The notes under the pieces: model-generated
What the model saw: only the letters and a program-made list of their open reading frames with translations
Told to the model about the DNA's origin: nothing
Databases searched by the model: none
Shown here: positions 49,182 to 57,532 of the stretch, one piece after another
How the letters are laid out: every line of letters begins with the position of its first letter
How positions within the stretch are numbered: the first letter of the stretch is position 1
Made by a program: the position numbers and the translations under genes
Assembly (NCBI RefSeq): GCF_029533155.1
Contig: NZ_JAIZDB010000037.1
Coordinates: 1-64,000 of the forward strand
Length of the DNA: 64,000 nt
Reading direction: 5' to 3'
Origin: Psychrobacillus antarcticus
Lineage (GTDB): Bacteria > Bacillota > Bacilli > Bacillales_A > Planococcaceae

Positions 49182-50438
49182 TTAGTTATTGCTAAGCTTC
49201 TTTCGCCCAAACATAAAATAAAAATAGGTAGAGGCAATAATATAAAGAATTCCTGTAATCGTAAAGGTATAGGCATATCCCCAATAGAAGCCAAATGTTA
49301 CTACAAGACCTGTAGAAATAGCTCCAGTACTTGCCCAGCCAACATTGAATACCATTTGGTTTACCGAATTGGCAAGCCCCTTATATTTATCTTGAACGAG
49401 GTCCATTGCAATTGCACTTTGAATTGGATTCCCAGCATTCATCAAAGCCTGGCGCATTAAAAACGCAATGGAGGCAATGAGTAAGGAATTCGTATAACCA
49501 GTGATGAATAAAAATGGAATCGATAGCAACTGAAAAATAACTAATGCCCTCACTTTACCAACCCTTTTTACCAAAGCAGGTCCGAGCAGCATAGCTACAG
49601 CGGTCATTGCAGAGCCAAGTGACAATATGAGACCAATATACGTATTTGATGCATCAAAACGATTAGAAAAATATAAATTTAAGTAAGGAATAACAAGGCC
49701 TGAACCAGTTCCTATTAATAGATTTGCAAAACCAAATAATATAATAACATTCAAGTTCTTACGGAAACCATTCGGTGCATTTGTTTCAAATCCTTCACCT
49801 TTGCTGTGTTTATCTTCTTTAACTTTTACGGCTCTTAACTGGAATAAAGGAAGCAAGCCGAATGTGAAAATGATTGCTCCTACTATTAGCACATACTTAA
49901 TCGAATCTACCGTAGGAATATTCCCAATTACGTGAAGGGCATCAGCTAAAACCCCTCCCCCTAAACTCCCCACTACACTAGCAATGGTCATTAAAGAAAA
50001 GTGAATACTAAAAAGATGCATACGCTGACTTGAGTCTGTATTTTCAGCTAAGAAAGGCACGCCAGATACTTGAACTAATGCCATAAATAATCCTGTAAAA
50101 AATGCAGCATAAATCAGTGCTTGTTCGCCCGTAACTAAACTTCTATAAAATAGAGTACTTGCGGCAACCACAGCACCTGCAATGATGATTTTTTTCCTAC
50201 CTAATCGGTCACTTAAATATCCTGCTGGCACTAACATAAGGGCAGAAGCAAGAGATGTCATGGATATAATCTTGCCATTCAGTGTTTCAGGATAACCAAG
50301 CTCTTTTATATATAGGTTGTACATAACTGCAAATATACCCATTCCAATTTGAATAAGTATATTTGCAAGCATAAACATTTTCACATTTCTATTAAAGGAA
50401 GATAACTTCTTTTTCCAATCAGCAAATAAAATATACAT
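49182..50438 (-). CDS. MFS transporter
   Basis: A 418-residue transporter with about 12 membrane segments. The loop between segments 2 and 3 has the MFS motif AGYLSDRLGRKKIIIAGA, and a related motif LLGPALVKRVGKVRALVI lies in the second half. Central cytosolic loop KVKEDKHSKGEGFETN. Substrate not identifiable; drug or sugar efflux are both possible. AGAGGT precedes the ATG. Confidence 0.9.
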   Translation of the reverse strand: MYILFADWKKKLSSFNRNVKMFMLANILIQIGMGIFAVMYNLYIKELGYPETLNGKIISMTSLASALMLVPAGYLSDRLGRKKIIIAGAVVAASTLFYRSLVTGEQALIYAAFFTGLFMALVQVSGVPFLAENTDSSQRMHLFSIHFSLMTIASVVGSLGGGVLADALHVIGNIPTVDSIKYVLIVGAIIFTFGLLPLFQLRAVKVKEDKHSKGEGFETNAPNGFRKNLNVIILFGFANLLIGTGSGLVIPYLNLYFSNRFDASNTYIGLILSLGSAMTAVAMLLGPALVKRVGKVRALVIFQLLSIPFLFITGYTNSLLIASIAFLMRQALMNAGNPIQSAIAMDLVQDKYKGLANSVNQMVFNVGWASTGAISTGLVVTFGFYWGYAYTFTITGILYIIASTYFYFMFGRKKLSNN

Positions 50439-50584
50439 AGAGTACCTCTTTTTTTATTTCGGTACACTAAATATACGATTATCGTTAGAAAATTTCAATC
50501 TAAAATATTTTATTACTTATTTTTACATGAAATTCTAACTTACACCCTACCTTATAGTCTGTTGGGGGTAATAAAAAAACAGAA

Positions 50585-51391
50585 TTATTGACCTACTACA
50601 GGGGTTCCGTTAGTTAGATTTTCCTCAAATAGATCAATAATCTCTATAAATCGTTCAGCTTCTCTAAACGTGTGGTCTGCTAATAGGGGATGAATGTTAC
50701 TTTTAATTCGACAAGCCTCAATTAAATCACGTGCCGTTTTCTTAAAGTCTCTTAATGAAACGACAGATACACGGTTTTGATCTAAAAATTGATGAAGCAG
50801 TGGGGGAGTCTCTGATTGTGGTCTCATATGTTCCAAGTCAAGAGCCTGATATAATAACTTATCAAAATCATGGCTAAATTCTCTTGCCTGTTCAACTAAT
50901 TTTCGTTCACTTGGATCTAAAAGATGACCAATAAATTTAGCATGGTCTGCCATAATTTTCAGGAAGAATACATTTTCTTTAATGATTGCTTCTGGTAAAG
51001 GTTGCAGTTTCCCTTCATTTAATTCTTTTAACCTTTTAGCAAAATAAGCTGCCTCTCTGCTAATATGATCAACTAATAGTGGGTAATTGTTCGTTGTGAT
51101 TTCGCAACGTAGTATTAGTCCTAAAACTTTCCGTTTGTATCCCCAAATCGATACTGCTGCTTGATATACTTGTGAATTGAAAGCCTGAATCTGACGGGGA
51201 TCAGTATTCACAGAGTAGCCCGCTAACTGCTCTTCGATTTTTTCGAAGATTGCAATGTACTTTTGTGCTTCTTCTATTAACTTTTGCTCATTAAAGGTAA
51301 AACCCAAGCTTAAAAATAATGCATGTTCCTTCATAATTCTGGACCAAAATTTAATCTCATTTAACGACCTTCCAACAAACTCATTTGACAA
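50585..51391 (-). CDS. DUF2935 family protein (tandem ferritin-like domains)
   Basis: A 268-residue protein with two similar helical halves: RSLNEIKFWSRIMKEHALFLSLGF with YPLLVDHISREAAYFAKRL, and AIIKENVFFLKIMADHAKFIGHLLDPSER with HPLLADHTFREAERFIEII. Each half carries the E-x6-9-HA and H-x2-RE motifs of DUF2935, a ferritin-like metal-binding family of spore formers. Starts with TTG, 7 bases after GGAGG. Function unknown. Confidence 0.9.
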   Translation of the reverse strand: MSNEFVGRSLNEIKFWSRIMKEHALFLSLGFTFNEQKLIEEAQKYIAIFEKIEEQLAGYSVNTDPRQIQAFNSQVYQAAVSIWGYKRKVLGLILRCEITTNNYPLLVDHISREAAYFAKRLKELNEGKLQPLPEAIIKENVFFLKIMADHAKFIGHLLDPSERKLVEQAREFSHDFDKLLYQALDLEHMRPQSETPPLLHQFLDQNRVSVVSLRDFKKTARDLIEACRIKSNIHPLLADHTFREAERFIEIIDLFEENLTNGTPVVGQ

Positions 51392-51505
51392 CCTTCCACC
51401 TCCAGATTTTTTCTTCCTAGCATTGTATGATTCATTTCATAAAATAATTTCCAAACGTTTCTTTTCAAATGAGTCTTCTTTTAGTTGACTAATCCTGAAT
51501 CAAAA

Positions 51506-52300
51506 TAAGAAAAACCGGGCAAAAAAACGCCCGGTCCTCTAGGGTCTAAACCTGTTTCTACTGTTTTCGAAGGGCTTTGTACAGATTTATTGCGATATAA
51601 TTACCATTTGATTTTTTAAAGATGCTGGTCGTGACTGAAGTCACGACCAGCATCTTTTTTTCTCGGTAATCTTATGGCTATTAACTGTCCGTCGCCCTCC
51701 TACAACTCTTAGAAACAGATAAGTACATTTTTGTGGTAACTAGAGAAAAGATACTATCCTAATAATTGAGGAGGCTCACGAAGATGCAATTTCGTTCGCT
51801 ATTTCGCTTCTTTATTGGGTAGACACTTACTATTTTTCATTATTTCCACTAGTAAAAAAGAAAATCTACTATATTCATCTTTCCTTACACAATTTCATTC
51901 CTACATTCAACAGACGGTTTTATCCCCACATTAACTCGGACTACTCTTCTTATCTAAGCGAGAGTCTATGCAATATCCCCTAGTTTAGTACTACTCATTT
52001 AATTGATTGGAGTGAAAGTGGCGACTCCTGTGGGAACAGCAAATGTTTTCTGCACCGATAGCGAAGCGACAGGTGCACGAGCTGAAAGCCCCGCAGGAAA
52101 GACGTTGGTCAAACTTTATTTGACCAACGTCTTTGCGACGAGTAACCGCAGGAGCATATGTTTTCGTAGTGACGAGGAGATTGAAGCCGTGCCCACGGAA
52201 AGCGTCCACTGAAACGCAAATCAGTAGTATCAATCATTCTTAAAAGCCCTGTAAAACTGGTGTTCATGCTGTATTTTTATATACTTTCTTTTCTTTTAAA
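51506..52300. repeat. composite intergenic repeat, copy 4
   Basis: Same modules as copy 3, with terminator hairpin at 51621-51654. Its GC-rich module (51998-52230) contains the AAAGACGTTGGTCAAA hairpin and two flanking segments (AAATGTTTTCTGCACC and GGAGCATATGTTTTC) that are almost identical to copy 2 at 37.3-37.5 kb. The gap 51392-52321 holds only this repeat and the bmrD terminator. Confidence 0.88.
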
Positions 52301-52302
52301 AA

Positions 52303-52342
52303 GGGAGTATCCCCGCATGTGTTATACATGCTGAGATACTCC
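52303..52342 (-). terminator. bmrD terminator
   Basis: GGAGTATC and GATACTCC outer arms with inner GCATGT/ACATGC pairing. It overlaps the bmrD stop; on the minus strand CCCTTTTTAAAAG follows. Confidence 0.8.
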
Positions 52343-54061
52343 TGCTTGTAATTTATACATTTGTTCATAGCGACCTTGTAGTTGAAGTAATTCGTCATGA
52401 GTTCCACTTTCGACGATTTCACCATGGTCTAACACTAATATGCGATCCGCATTTTTAATAGTAGAAAGTCGATGTGCAATGATAAAAGTGGTTCGACCTT
52501 TTTTCAGTACATCCATCGCATGTTGAATAATTTCTTCTGTCTCTGTATCAATATTGGATGTCGCTTCATCCAATATTAATATAGCGGGATCAAAAGCAAG
52601 TGCTCTAGCGAATGAAACTAGCTGTCGCTGCCCAGACGATAAAGTGCTCCCCTTTTCAATAACAGGTTCATCCAAGCCTTTTTCAAGATTTTTCAACACT
52701 CGTTCTCCGCCGACAGCTTCTAAAGCTGCCTCCACTCTCTCTCGAGAAATACGCGGATCGTTTAAACTGACGTTTGACTCAATCGTTCCTGAGAACAAAT
52801 AAGGATCCTGTAAAACAATACCCATATGATTACGAATTGTTTGTCTCGGTAATGTTGTTATGTCTGTTCCATCTATTAAAATCTTCCCTTTTGAAGGATC
52901 ATAAAAGCGGAACAATAAGTTCATAATAGAACTTTTACCAGATCCAGTATGACCTACAAGCGCTACAGTCTCCCCTTTATTCGCTACAAAGTTCAAATTT
53001 TTCAATACATAATCCTCTGCTTTATACGCAAAAGATACATCTTGAAACTCTACATTTCCTTCATATCGTTTCATACGTTCGTCTTTTACTTCTTCTCCTG
53101 TTTCATCAAGTAATTGGAATACTCGATGTCCAGCAACCAATGATCTCTCTAATTGCGCAAATTGGTTAACAATCCCTGTGATTGGATTAAATAAACGAGT
53201 CGTATAGTCTACAAATGCATAGAGCATACCAGCTGAAATGATTGTATTTGGCTCCAGGGACAAGCTTCCAAAATACCAGATGAACATAACAAACATAATC
53301 ATACGGAGCACACTTACTAAGTTAAATGAAGTTGCTGAGTCTAGAGTAAGTAGCTTCTTCTGATAGCGATAATGTTCTTCATTCATTTCTTCAAATTCAC
53401 GTTCCATTTGCTTTTCACGTTTGAATGCTTGAATAATGGACATCCCTTGGATTGATTCATTTATCATTGCATTTAAATCAGCAATTTTTGTGCGAACTAC
53501 ATGATTATATTTAGATGCATATTTTCGATAAGCAATCATCCAAACATACACAATAGGAACAACAAATAGTGCCATTGCAGCCATTTGTACGTTTAAGATG
53601 AACATAGCAACATAAACCCCTACAATGGATATGATACTCGTTGCAAACTGAGATAATACTTGCACATACAAATTACGAATTGCTTCTGTATCGTTTGTCA
53701 CACGTGCGACAACTTTTCCTGCAGGCAAGTTATCAAAATACTGTATTGGCAACGTTTGAATATGTTGAAAAACATCATTTCTGAGCTTTTGCACAACTCG
53801 GTTTGCACCAATCTGTAAATTGATGAACATAAAGTATCTAAAAACCGCTGTTACAATTGCTAACCCAAAGTAGACAGCCAATAGCATTAATATAGGTGGA
53901 AGATTAATAGCTCCCTCCGTAATATGGTCGTCGATAATTTTCTTTGCAATGAATGGACCAGTTAAATCTGCAAACACCGCAATAGTTAAAAAGATTAGGC
54001 CAAGAATAATTGGTTTTTTATAAAATAACGCATAATGGTAGAGTCGTTTTCCTGTACTCAT
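52322..54061 (-). CDS. bmrD: multidrug ABC exporter subunit BmrD (YheH)
   Basis: A 579-residue half-transporter with six membrane segments (about 1-310) and a C-terminal nucleotide-binding domain. Walker A LVGHTGSGKSSIMN, signature STLSSGQRQLVSFA, Walker B LILDEATSNID with catalytic Glu near 499, and switch His in IIAHRLSTI. Forms the heterodimer with BmrC and exports drugs across the membrane. ATG overlaps the bmrC stop by four bases after GAGGGGG. The signature LSSGQ fits the subunit that completes the degenerate site in such asymmetric exporters. Confidence 0.94.
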   Translation of the reverse strand: MSTGKRLYHYALFYKKPIILGLIFLTIAVFADLTGPFIAKKIIDDHITEGAINLPPILMLLAVYFGLAIVTAVFRYFMFINLQIGANRVVQKLRNDVFQHIQTLPIQYFDNLPAGKVVARVTNDTEAIRNLYVQVLSQFATSIISIVGVYVAMFILNVQMAAMALFVVPIVYVWMIAYRKYASKYNHVVRTKIADLNAMINESIQGMSIIQAFKREKQMEREFEEMNEEHYRYQKKLLTLDSATSFNLVSVLRMIMFVMFIWYFGSLSLEPNTIISAGMLYAFVDYTTRLFNPITGIVNQFAQLERSLVAGHRVFQLLDETGEEVKDERMKRYEGNVEFQDVSFAYKAEDYVLKNLNFVANKGETVALVGHTGSGKSSIMNLLFRFYDPSKGKILIDGTDITTLPRQTIRNHMGIVLQDPYLFSGTIESNVSLNDPRISRERVEAALEAVGGERVLKNLEKGLDEPVIEKGSTLSSGQRQLVSFARALAFDPAILILDEATSNIDTETEEIIQHAMDVLKKGRTTFIIAHRLSTIKNADRILVLDHGEIVESGTHDELLQLQGRYEQMYKLQAGVSQHV

Positions 54062-55800
54062 GACGACACCCCCTCAAGCTGTTGACGATCATATTGTTCT
54101 TTATACCAACCATTTTGTGTAAGAAGTTCTTGATGAGATCCCTCTTCCACAATAAGACCTTCATCTAAAACGATAATATGATCAGCATGTTGGATACCTG
54201 ACAAACGATGCGTCGTAATAATTGTTGTCTTTCCACTACGTTCATTTTGTATATTTTCAATAATTTTAGCTTCTGTTTTAGCATCTACTGCAGAAAGAGA
54301 ATCATCTAACAGCAAAATTTCCGGATTTTTAATAAGCGCACGAGCAATAGATACCCGTTGTTTTTGTCCGCCGGATAATGATACCCCTTTTTCTCCAACT
54401 AACGTTTCTAAGCCCATTGGTAAGCTCATTAGATCCTGTTGAAAGTGTGCTAAACGAATTGCTTCTTCAAGTTCATCTTCCGTCGCATCTTCTTTACCAA
54501 AAAGAATGTTTTGACGAATTGTTCTAGAAAACAAAACATGATCTTGTGGTACATATCCAATCCATTCCAGAACTTGATCTTTCGTTTGTGCTGAAATTGC
54601 AGTTTCTCCTATTGTTAACTGACCTGCTCCAATCGGATATTCCTTTAATAATTGCTTCATAAAGGTAGTTTTTCCGGAACCAGTTTTTCCTACAATTCCA
54701 AGTGTTTGACCTTTCTGAATGTTAACTTGAATATTTTGTAGATTTTTTACTTGTGACAATGGGTATTGGAAACCAACATCTTGAAATCCAATTGAATCCA
54801 CACCATTTAACTGAACCGGTGTAGTAGGATCTTTTACATCTTGGTCATATTCTAATGTTTCTTGCACTCGATCAAGCGAGGCATTCCCACGCTGCATCAC
54901 ATTGATTAGTTCACCAATTGCAAACATCGGCCATATGGCCATCCCTAAGTAAACGTTAAAGGTGATTAGATTACCAACTGTCATTTCACCTTTTGATACT
55001 AAATAAGCACCATACCCTAGGGCAACTACATAACTGATACCAGTTCCAACCTTTGTAATAGGTCCGAAAAGTGCATCAATTCGTTCTACAACCATATTTT
55101 TCTCATAGACTTCTTCACTCATATCAGCAAAGTTCTGTTCATCAGCTCTTTCCTGGACATAAGCGCGAATAACTCGAACCCCAGCAACCGATTCTAATAC
55201 ACGGTCATTTAAATCACCAAATGCATCCTGGGCAACCATATACTTTTCATGAATTTTTTTCCCAAGATATTGCATGATAAATGCTAAAATAGGTATTGGT
55301 AAAATCGCAAAAAATGTAAGTTTCCACGAAATTAAAAAGCCCATTGCAAGTATAAGTGCAGCCATATACATGGTAGAATCAATTAATGTCATGATCCCAA
55401 ACCCCGCTGTTGTGGCTACTGCATTCAAATCATTTGTTGCACGAGCCATTAAATCACCCGTACGATTTTTTTCGTAAAATGTTGGTGTCATATTCAAAAA
55501 CTTTAAGTTTAACTTCGATCGTAAAATACGCTCAATCGTAATCGAACCACCAAATAATTGATATTGCCAAACGAAGTTAAGTACATAGCCTATAATAATT
55601 ATTCCAACAAAGTAGAGGACATATTGCATTAATGACTCTTTTGTCATTTCCCCCATAGTTATGGTATCAATCGCTCCACCAACTAACCATGGTGGTAAAA
55701 CCTCAAATGCACTAGCAATTATTAGCAAACTAACCGCTATTGTATAACGCTTCCAATGATCTTTAAAAAACCATTTCAATTTAAATAATACAGAAAACAT
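54058..55800 (-). CDS. bmrC: multidrug ABC exporter subunit BmrC (YheI)
   Basis: A 580-residue half-transporter with six membrane segments and a nucleotide-binding domain. Walker A GIVGKTGSGKTTFMK, signature GVSLSGGQKQRVSIA, Walker B LLLDDSLSAVD: the usual catalytic Glu is Asp500, as known for the degenerate site of B. subtilis BmrC. Switch His in ITTHRLSG. Ribosome binding site AGAGGG before the ATG. Preceded by two small leader frames and a terminator hairpin (55953-55986), consistent with antibiotic-induced attenuation control. Confidence 0.95.
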   Translation of the reverse strand: MFSVLFKLKWFFKDHWKRYTIAVSLLIIASAFEVLPPWLVGGAIDTITMGEMTKESLMQYVLYFVGIIIIGYVLNFVWQYQLFGGSITIERILRSKLNLKFLNMTPTFYEKNRTGDLMARATNDLNAVATTAGFGIMTLIDSTMYMAALILAMGFLISWKLTFFAILPIPILAFIMQYLGKKIHEKYMVAQDAFGDLNDRVLESVAGVRVIRAYVQERADEQNFADMSEEVYEKNMVVERIDALFGPITKVGTGISYVVALGYGAYLVSKGEMTVGNLITFNVYLGMAIWPMFAIGELINVMQRGNASLDRVQETLEYDQDVKDPTTPVQLNGVDSIGFQDVGFQYPLSQVKNLQNIQVNIQKGQTLGIVGKTGSGKTTFMKQLLKEYPIGAGQLTIGETAISAQTKDQVLEWIGYVPQDHVLFSRTIRQNILFGKEDATEDELEEAIRLAHFQQDLMSLPMGLETLVGEKGVSLSGGQKQRVSIARALIKNPEILLLDDSLSAVDAKTEAKIIENIQNERSGKTTIITTHRLSGIQHADHIIVLDEGLIVEEGSHQELLTQNGWYKEQYDRQQLEGVSS

Positions 55801-55840
55801 TTATAACCCTCTTTTCTTCTTTCTACACAAAACTTAATAG

Positions 55841-55897
55841 CTATCCACCTTCAAGAGATTCCTTTAATAAAATTTGCTTTGTCCGTTGAATAGTCAT
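55841..55897 (-). CDS. small upstream ORF 2 of the bmr leader (18 aa)
   Basis: MTIQRTKQILLKESLEGG, starting 9 bases after AAAGGAG and ending 40 bases before bmrC. It lies after the terminator hairpin. It may couple translation to bmrC or be a chance frame; the strong ribosome binding site argues for translation. Confidence 0.5.
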   Translation of the reverse strand: MTIQRTKQILLKESLEGG

Positions 55898-55952
55898 ATC
55901 CAACACTCCTTTACGTTTTATTCACCAAAAATCGGAAATAAATAGACATAGA

Positions 55953-55986
55953 AAAGCGCATTACCCTTATACAGGTAATGCGCTTT
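55953..55986 (-). terminator. attenuator-type terminator in the bmr leader
   Basis: AAAGCGCATTACC and complement around an 8-base loop, followed on the minus strand by TTTTCTATG. It stands between leader peptide 1 and bmrC, 150 bases before bmrC, so it must be read through for expression. Confidence 0.8.
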
Positions 55987-56027
55987 AATAGTAGACAATA
56001 CGAATACGTAAAATGCCTGTTATTAAA

Positions 56028-56096
56028 TCATTTCCGGTCTAATGGTAGGTATGAACAATTAGTCAAGTCTACAACTTTATCCTTTAAACATTTCAT
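56028..56096 (-). CDS. leader peptide of the bmrCD operon (22 aa)
   Basis: Begins MKCLKDKVVDL and ends LPLDRK, with GGAGG 9 bases before the ATG. It ends about 40 bases before an intrinsic terminator hairpin. B. subtilis has the BmrB leader peptide in this position, whose translation controls read-through in response to ribosome-targeting drugs; this peptide is shorter and not similar in sequence as far as I can tell. Confidence 0.65.
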   Translation of the reverse strand: MKCLKDKVVDLTNCSYLPLDRK

Positions 56097-56133
56097 TTTG
56101 TCATACCTCCATTTCCATTTTTTATGTAGATTA

Positions 56134-56163
56134 ACAGTAGCATACTGTAATTTTAATTGTCAA
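56134..56163 (-). promoter_or_regulatory. promoter of the bmr leader
   Basis: TTGACA (56163-56158) and TACTGT (56139-56134) separated by 18 bases, about 38 bases before the leader peptide start. Confidence 0.7.
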
Positions 56164-56177
56164 TACTTTTTGAATTT

Positions 56178-57335
56178 TTATAATCCATGCACAATTACAC
56201 CTAGCACAACACTAACGAGTACGACCTTGTATGGTGCTAATTTATACACTACTAGCATTGTAAAAGTGATTAATACAATAACAAAATCAATCGGACCATT
56301 CACCGCACTCATGAATACTGGATCATAAAGTGCTGCAAGCAGAATTCCTACAACAGCAGCATTGACTCCCTTTAATGCAGCTTGAATCCCTTTTTTAGAA
56401 CGAATAATTGACCAAAATGGCAATGTTCCAACGACCAACAAAAATGAAGGTAGAAACATTGCAAAAACCGCGATCAATGCTCCGCCTGTACCAGCTGTTA
56501 TTTGTCCTAAAAAGCCAGCGATTGTAAATAATGGACCAGGTACTGCTTGTGCAGCACCATATCCAGTAAGGAACACGTCGGCAGATACATCTACCTCCCT
56601 TTGTAGCATCGGTAATACAACATGACCACCACCAAATACAATCGATCCAACACGATAATAAGTATCAAAAATAGCATAATAGACAGATTGTACAAAGGGC
56701 TTTAGTAAAGGTAGTAAAACAAGCAATGTGAAAAATAATATCCAGCTAATGATTCCAGTTTTTTTCCCAAAGCTTAGCTTCATCTCAGGAGCAGATTCTA
56801 TTGATTCATTTTTATAATAAAAATAACCAAAAATGCCTGCAATAAGAATAATCACTATTTGTCCAACTGCAGTAGGAATAAGCAACGTGAGTATTGCGCA
56901 TGCTATTGCAATAGAGATTCTAATACGATCTGGAGCTAATGATTTTTGCATTCCAATTAAGGCATGTGCTACAACCGCGACCGCCACTATTTTTAACCCT
57001 TGGATCCATCCACTATCAAAAGAACCTGAACTCGAGATAAATGCAGCAAATAACATTAAAAGGATTACTGATGGCATCGTAAAACCTAGCCATGAAATAA
57101 TACCTCCTAATAATCCGCCTCTTAATATTCCAATAGAGATTCCTACTTGAGAGGAAGCAGGTCCAGGTAAAAACTGACATAACGCAACGATATCTGCATA
57201 CAATTTGTCATCAAGCCATTTTCTTTTTTCCACATACTCGTCTCTAAAATAACCTATATGAGCAGCTGGACCTCCAAATGAGGTTAAACCGAGCTTAGTG
57301 GATGTCTTAAGTATTTCTATGTATTTGTTTTTCAT
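56178..57335 (-). CDS. chrA: chromate transporter (ChrA family)
   Basis: A 385-residue long-chain CHR protein with two homologous halves, about ten membrane segments in all. Each half has the family's marks: KLGLTSFGGPAAHIGYFRDEYVEKRKWLDD...ALCQFLPGPASSQVGISIG in the first, and FDTYYRVGSIVFGGGHVVLPMLQREV...FLTGYGAAQAVPGPLFTIAGFLGQ in the second. Exports chromate (possibly sulfate-linked) from the cytoplasm. GGGAGG precedes the ATG. No regulator lies beside it. Confidence 0.94.
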   Translation of the reverse strand: MKNKYIEILKTSTKLGLTSFGGPAAHIGYFRDEYVEKRKWLDDKLYADIVALCQFLPGPASSQVGISIGILRGGLLGGIISWLGFTMPSVILLMLFAAFISSSGSFDSGWIQGLKIVAVAVVAHALIGMQKSLAPDRIRISIAIACAILTLLIPTAVGQIVIILIAGIFGYFYYKNESIESAPEMKLSFGKKTGIISWILFFTLLVLLPLLKPFVQSVYYAIFDTYYRVGSIVFGGGHVVLPMLQREVDVSADVFLTGYGAAQAVPGPLFTIAGFLGQITAGTGGALIAVFAMFLPSFLLVVGTLPFWSIIRSKKGIQAALKGVNAAVVGILLAALYDPVFMSAVNGPIDFVIVLITFTMLVVYKLAPYKVVLVSVVLGVIVHGL

Positions 57336-57532
57336 CGAGTACCTCCCAACTTTATTAATCTCTATTATCTAATATTCCTAAGTGTAAAGATATTAAGCTT
57401 TTGTAAATATTGATAATAGAATATCTTTATTTAAAGTAGAAAGATTTGTAATTTCTATTTTTATCTTTTATTATTAAACGTATAAACTATTTTTAAGAAA
57501 ACAGGAGGTGTACACTTTGTCTTCCCCCTCAT

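Noticed and set aside
57336-57532. Metal-sensing riboswitch before the CNNM exporter
   Set aside because: The region is AT-rich and I find no conserved yybP-ykoY or M-box core.
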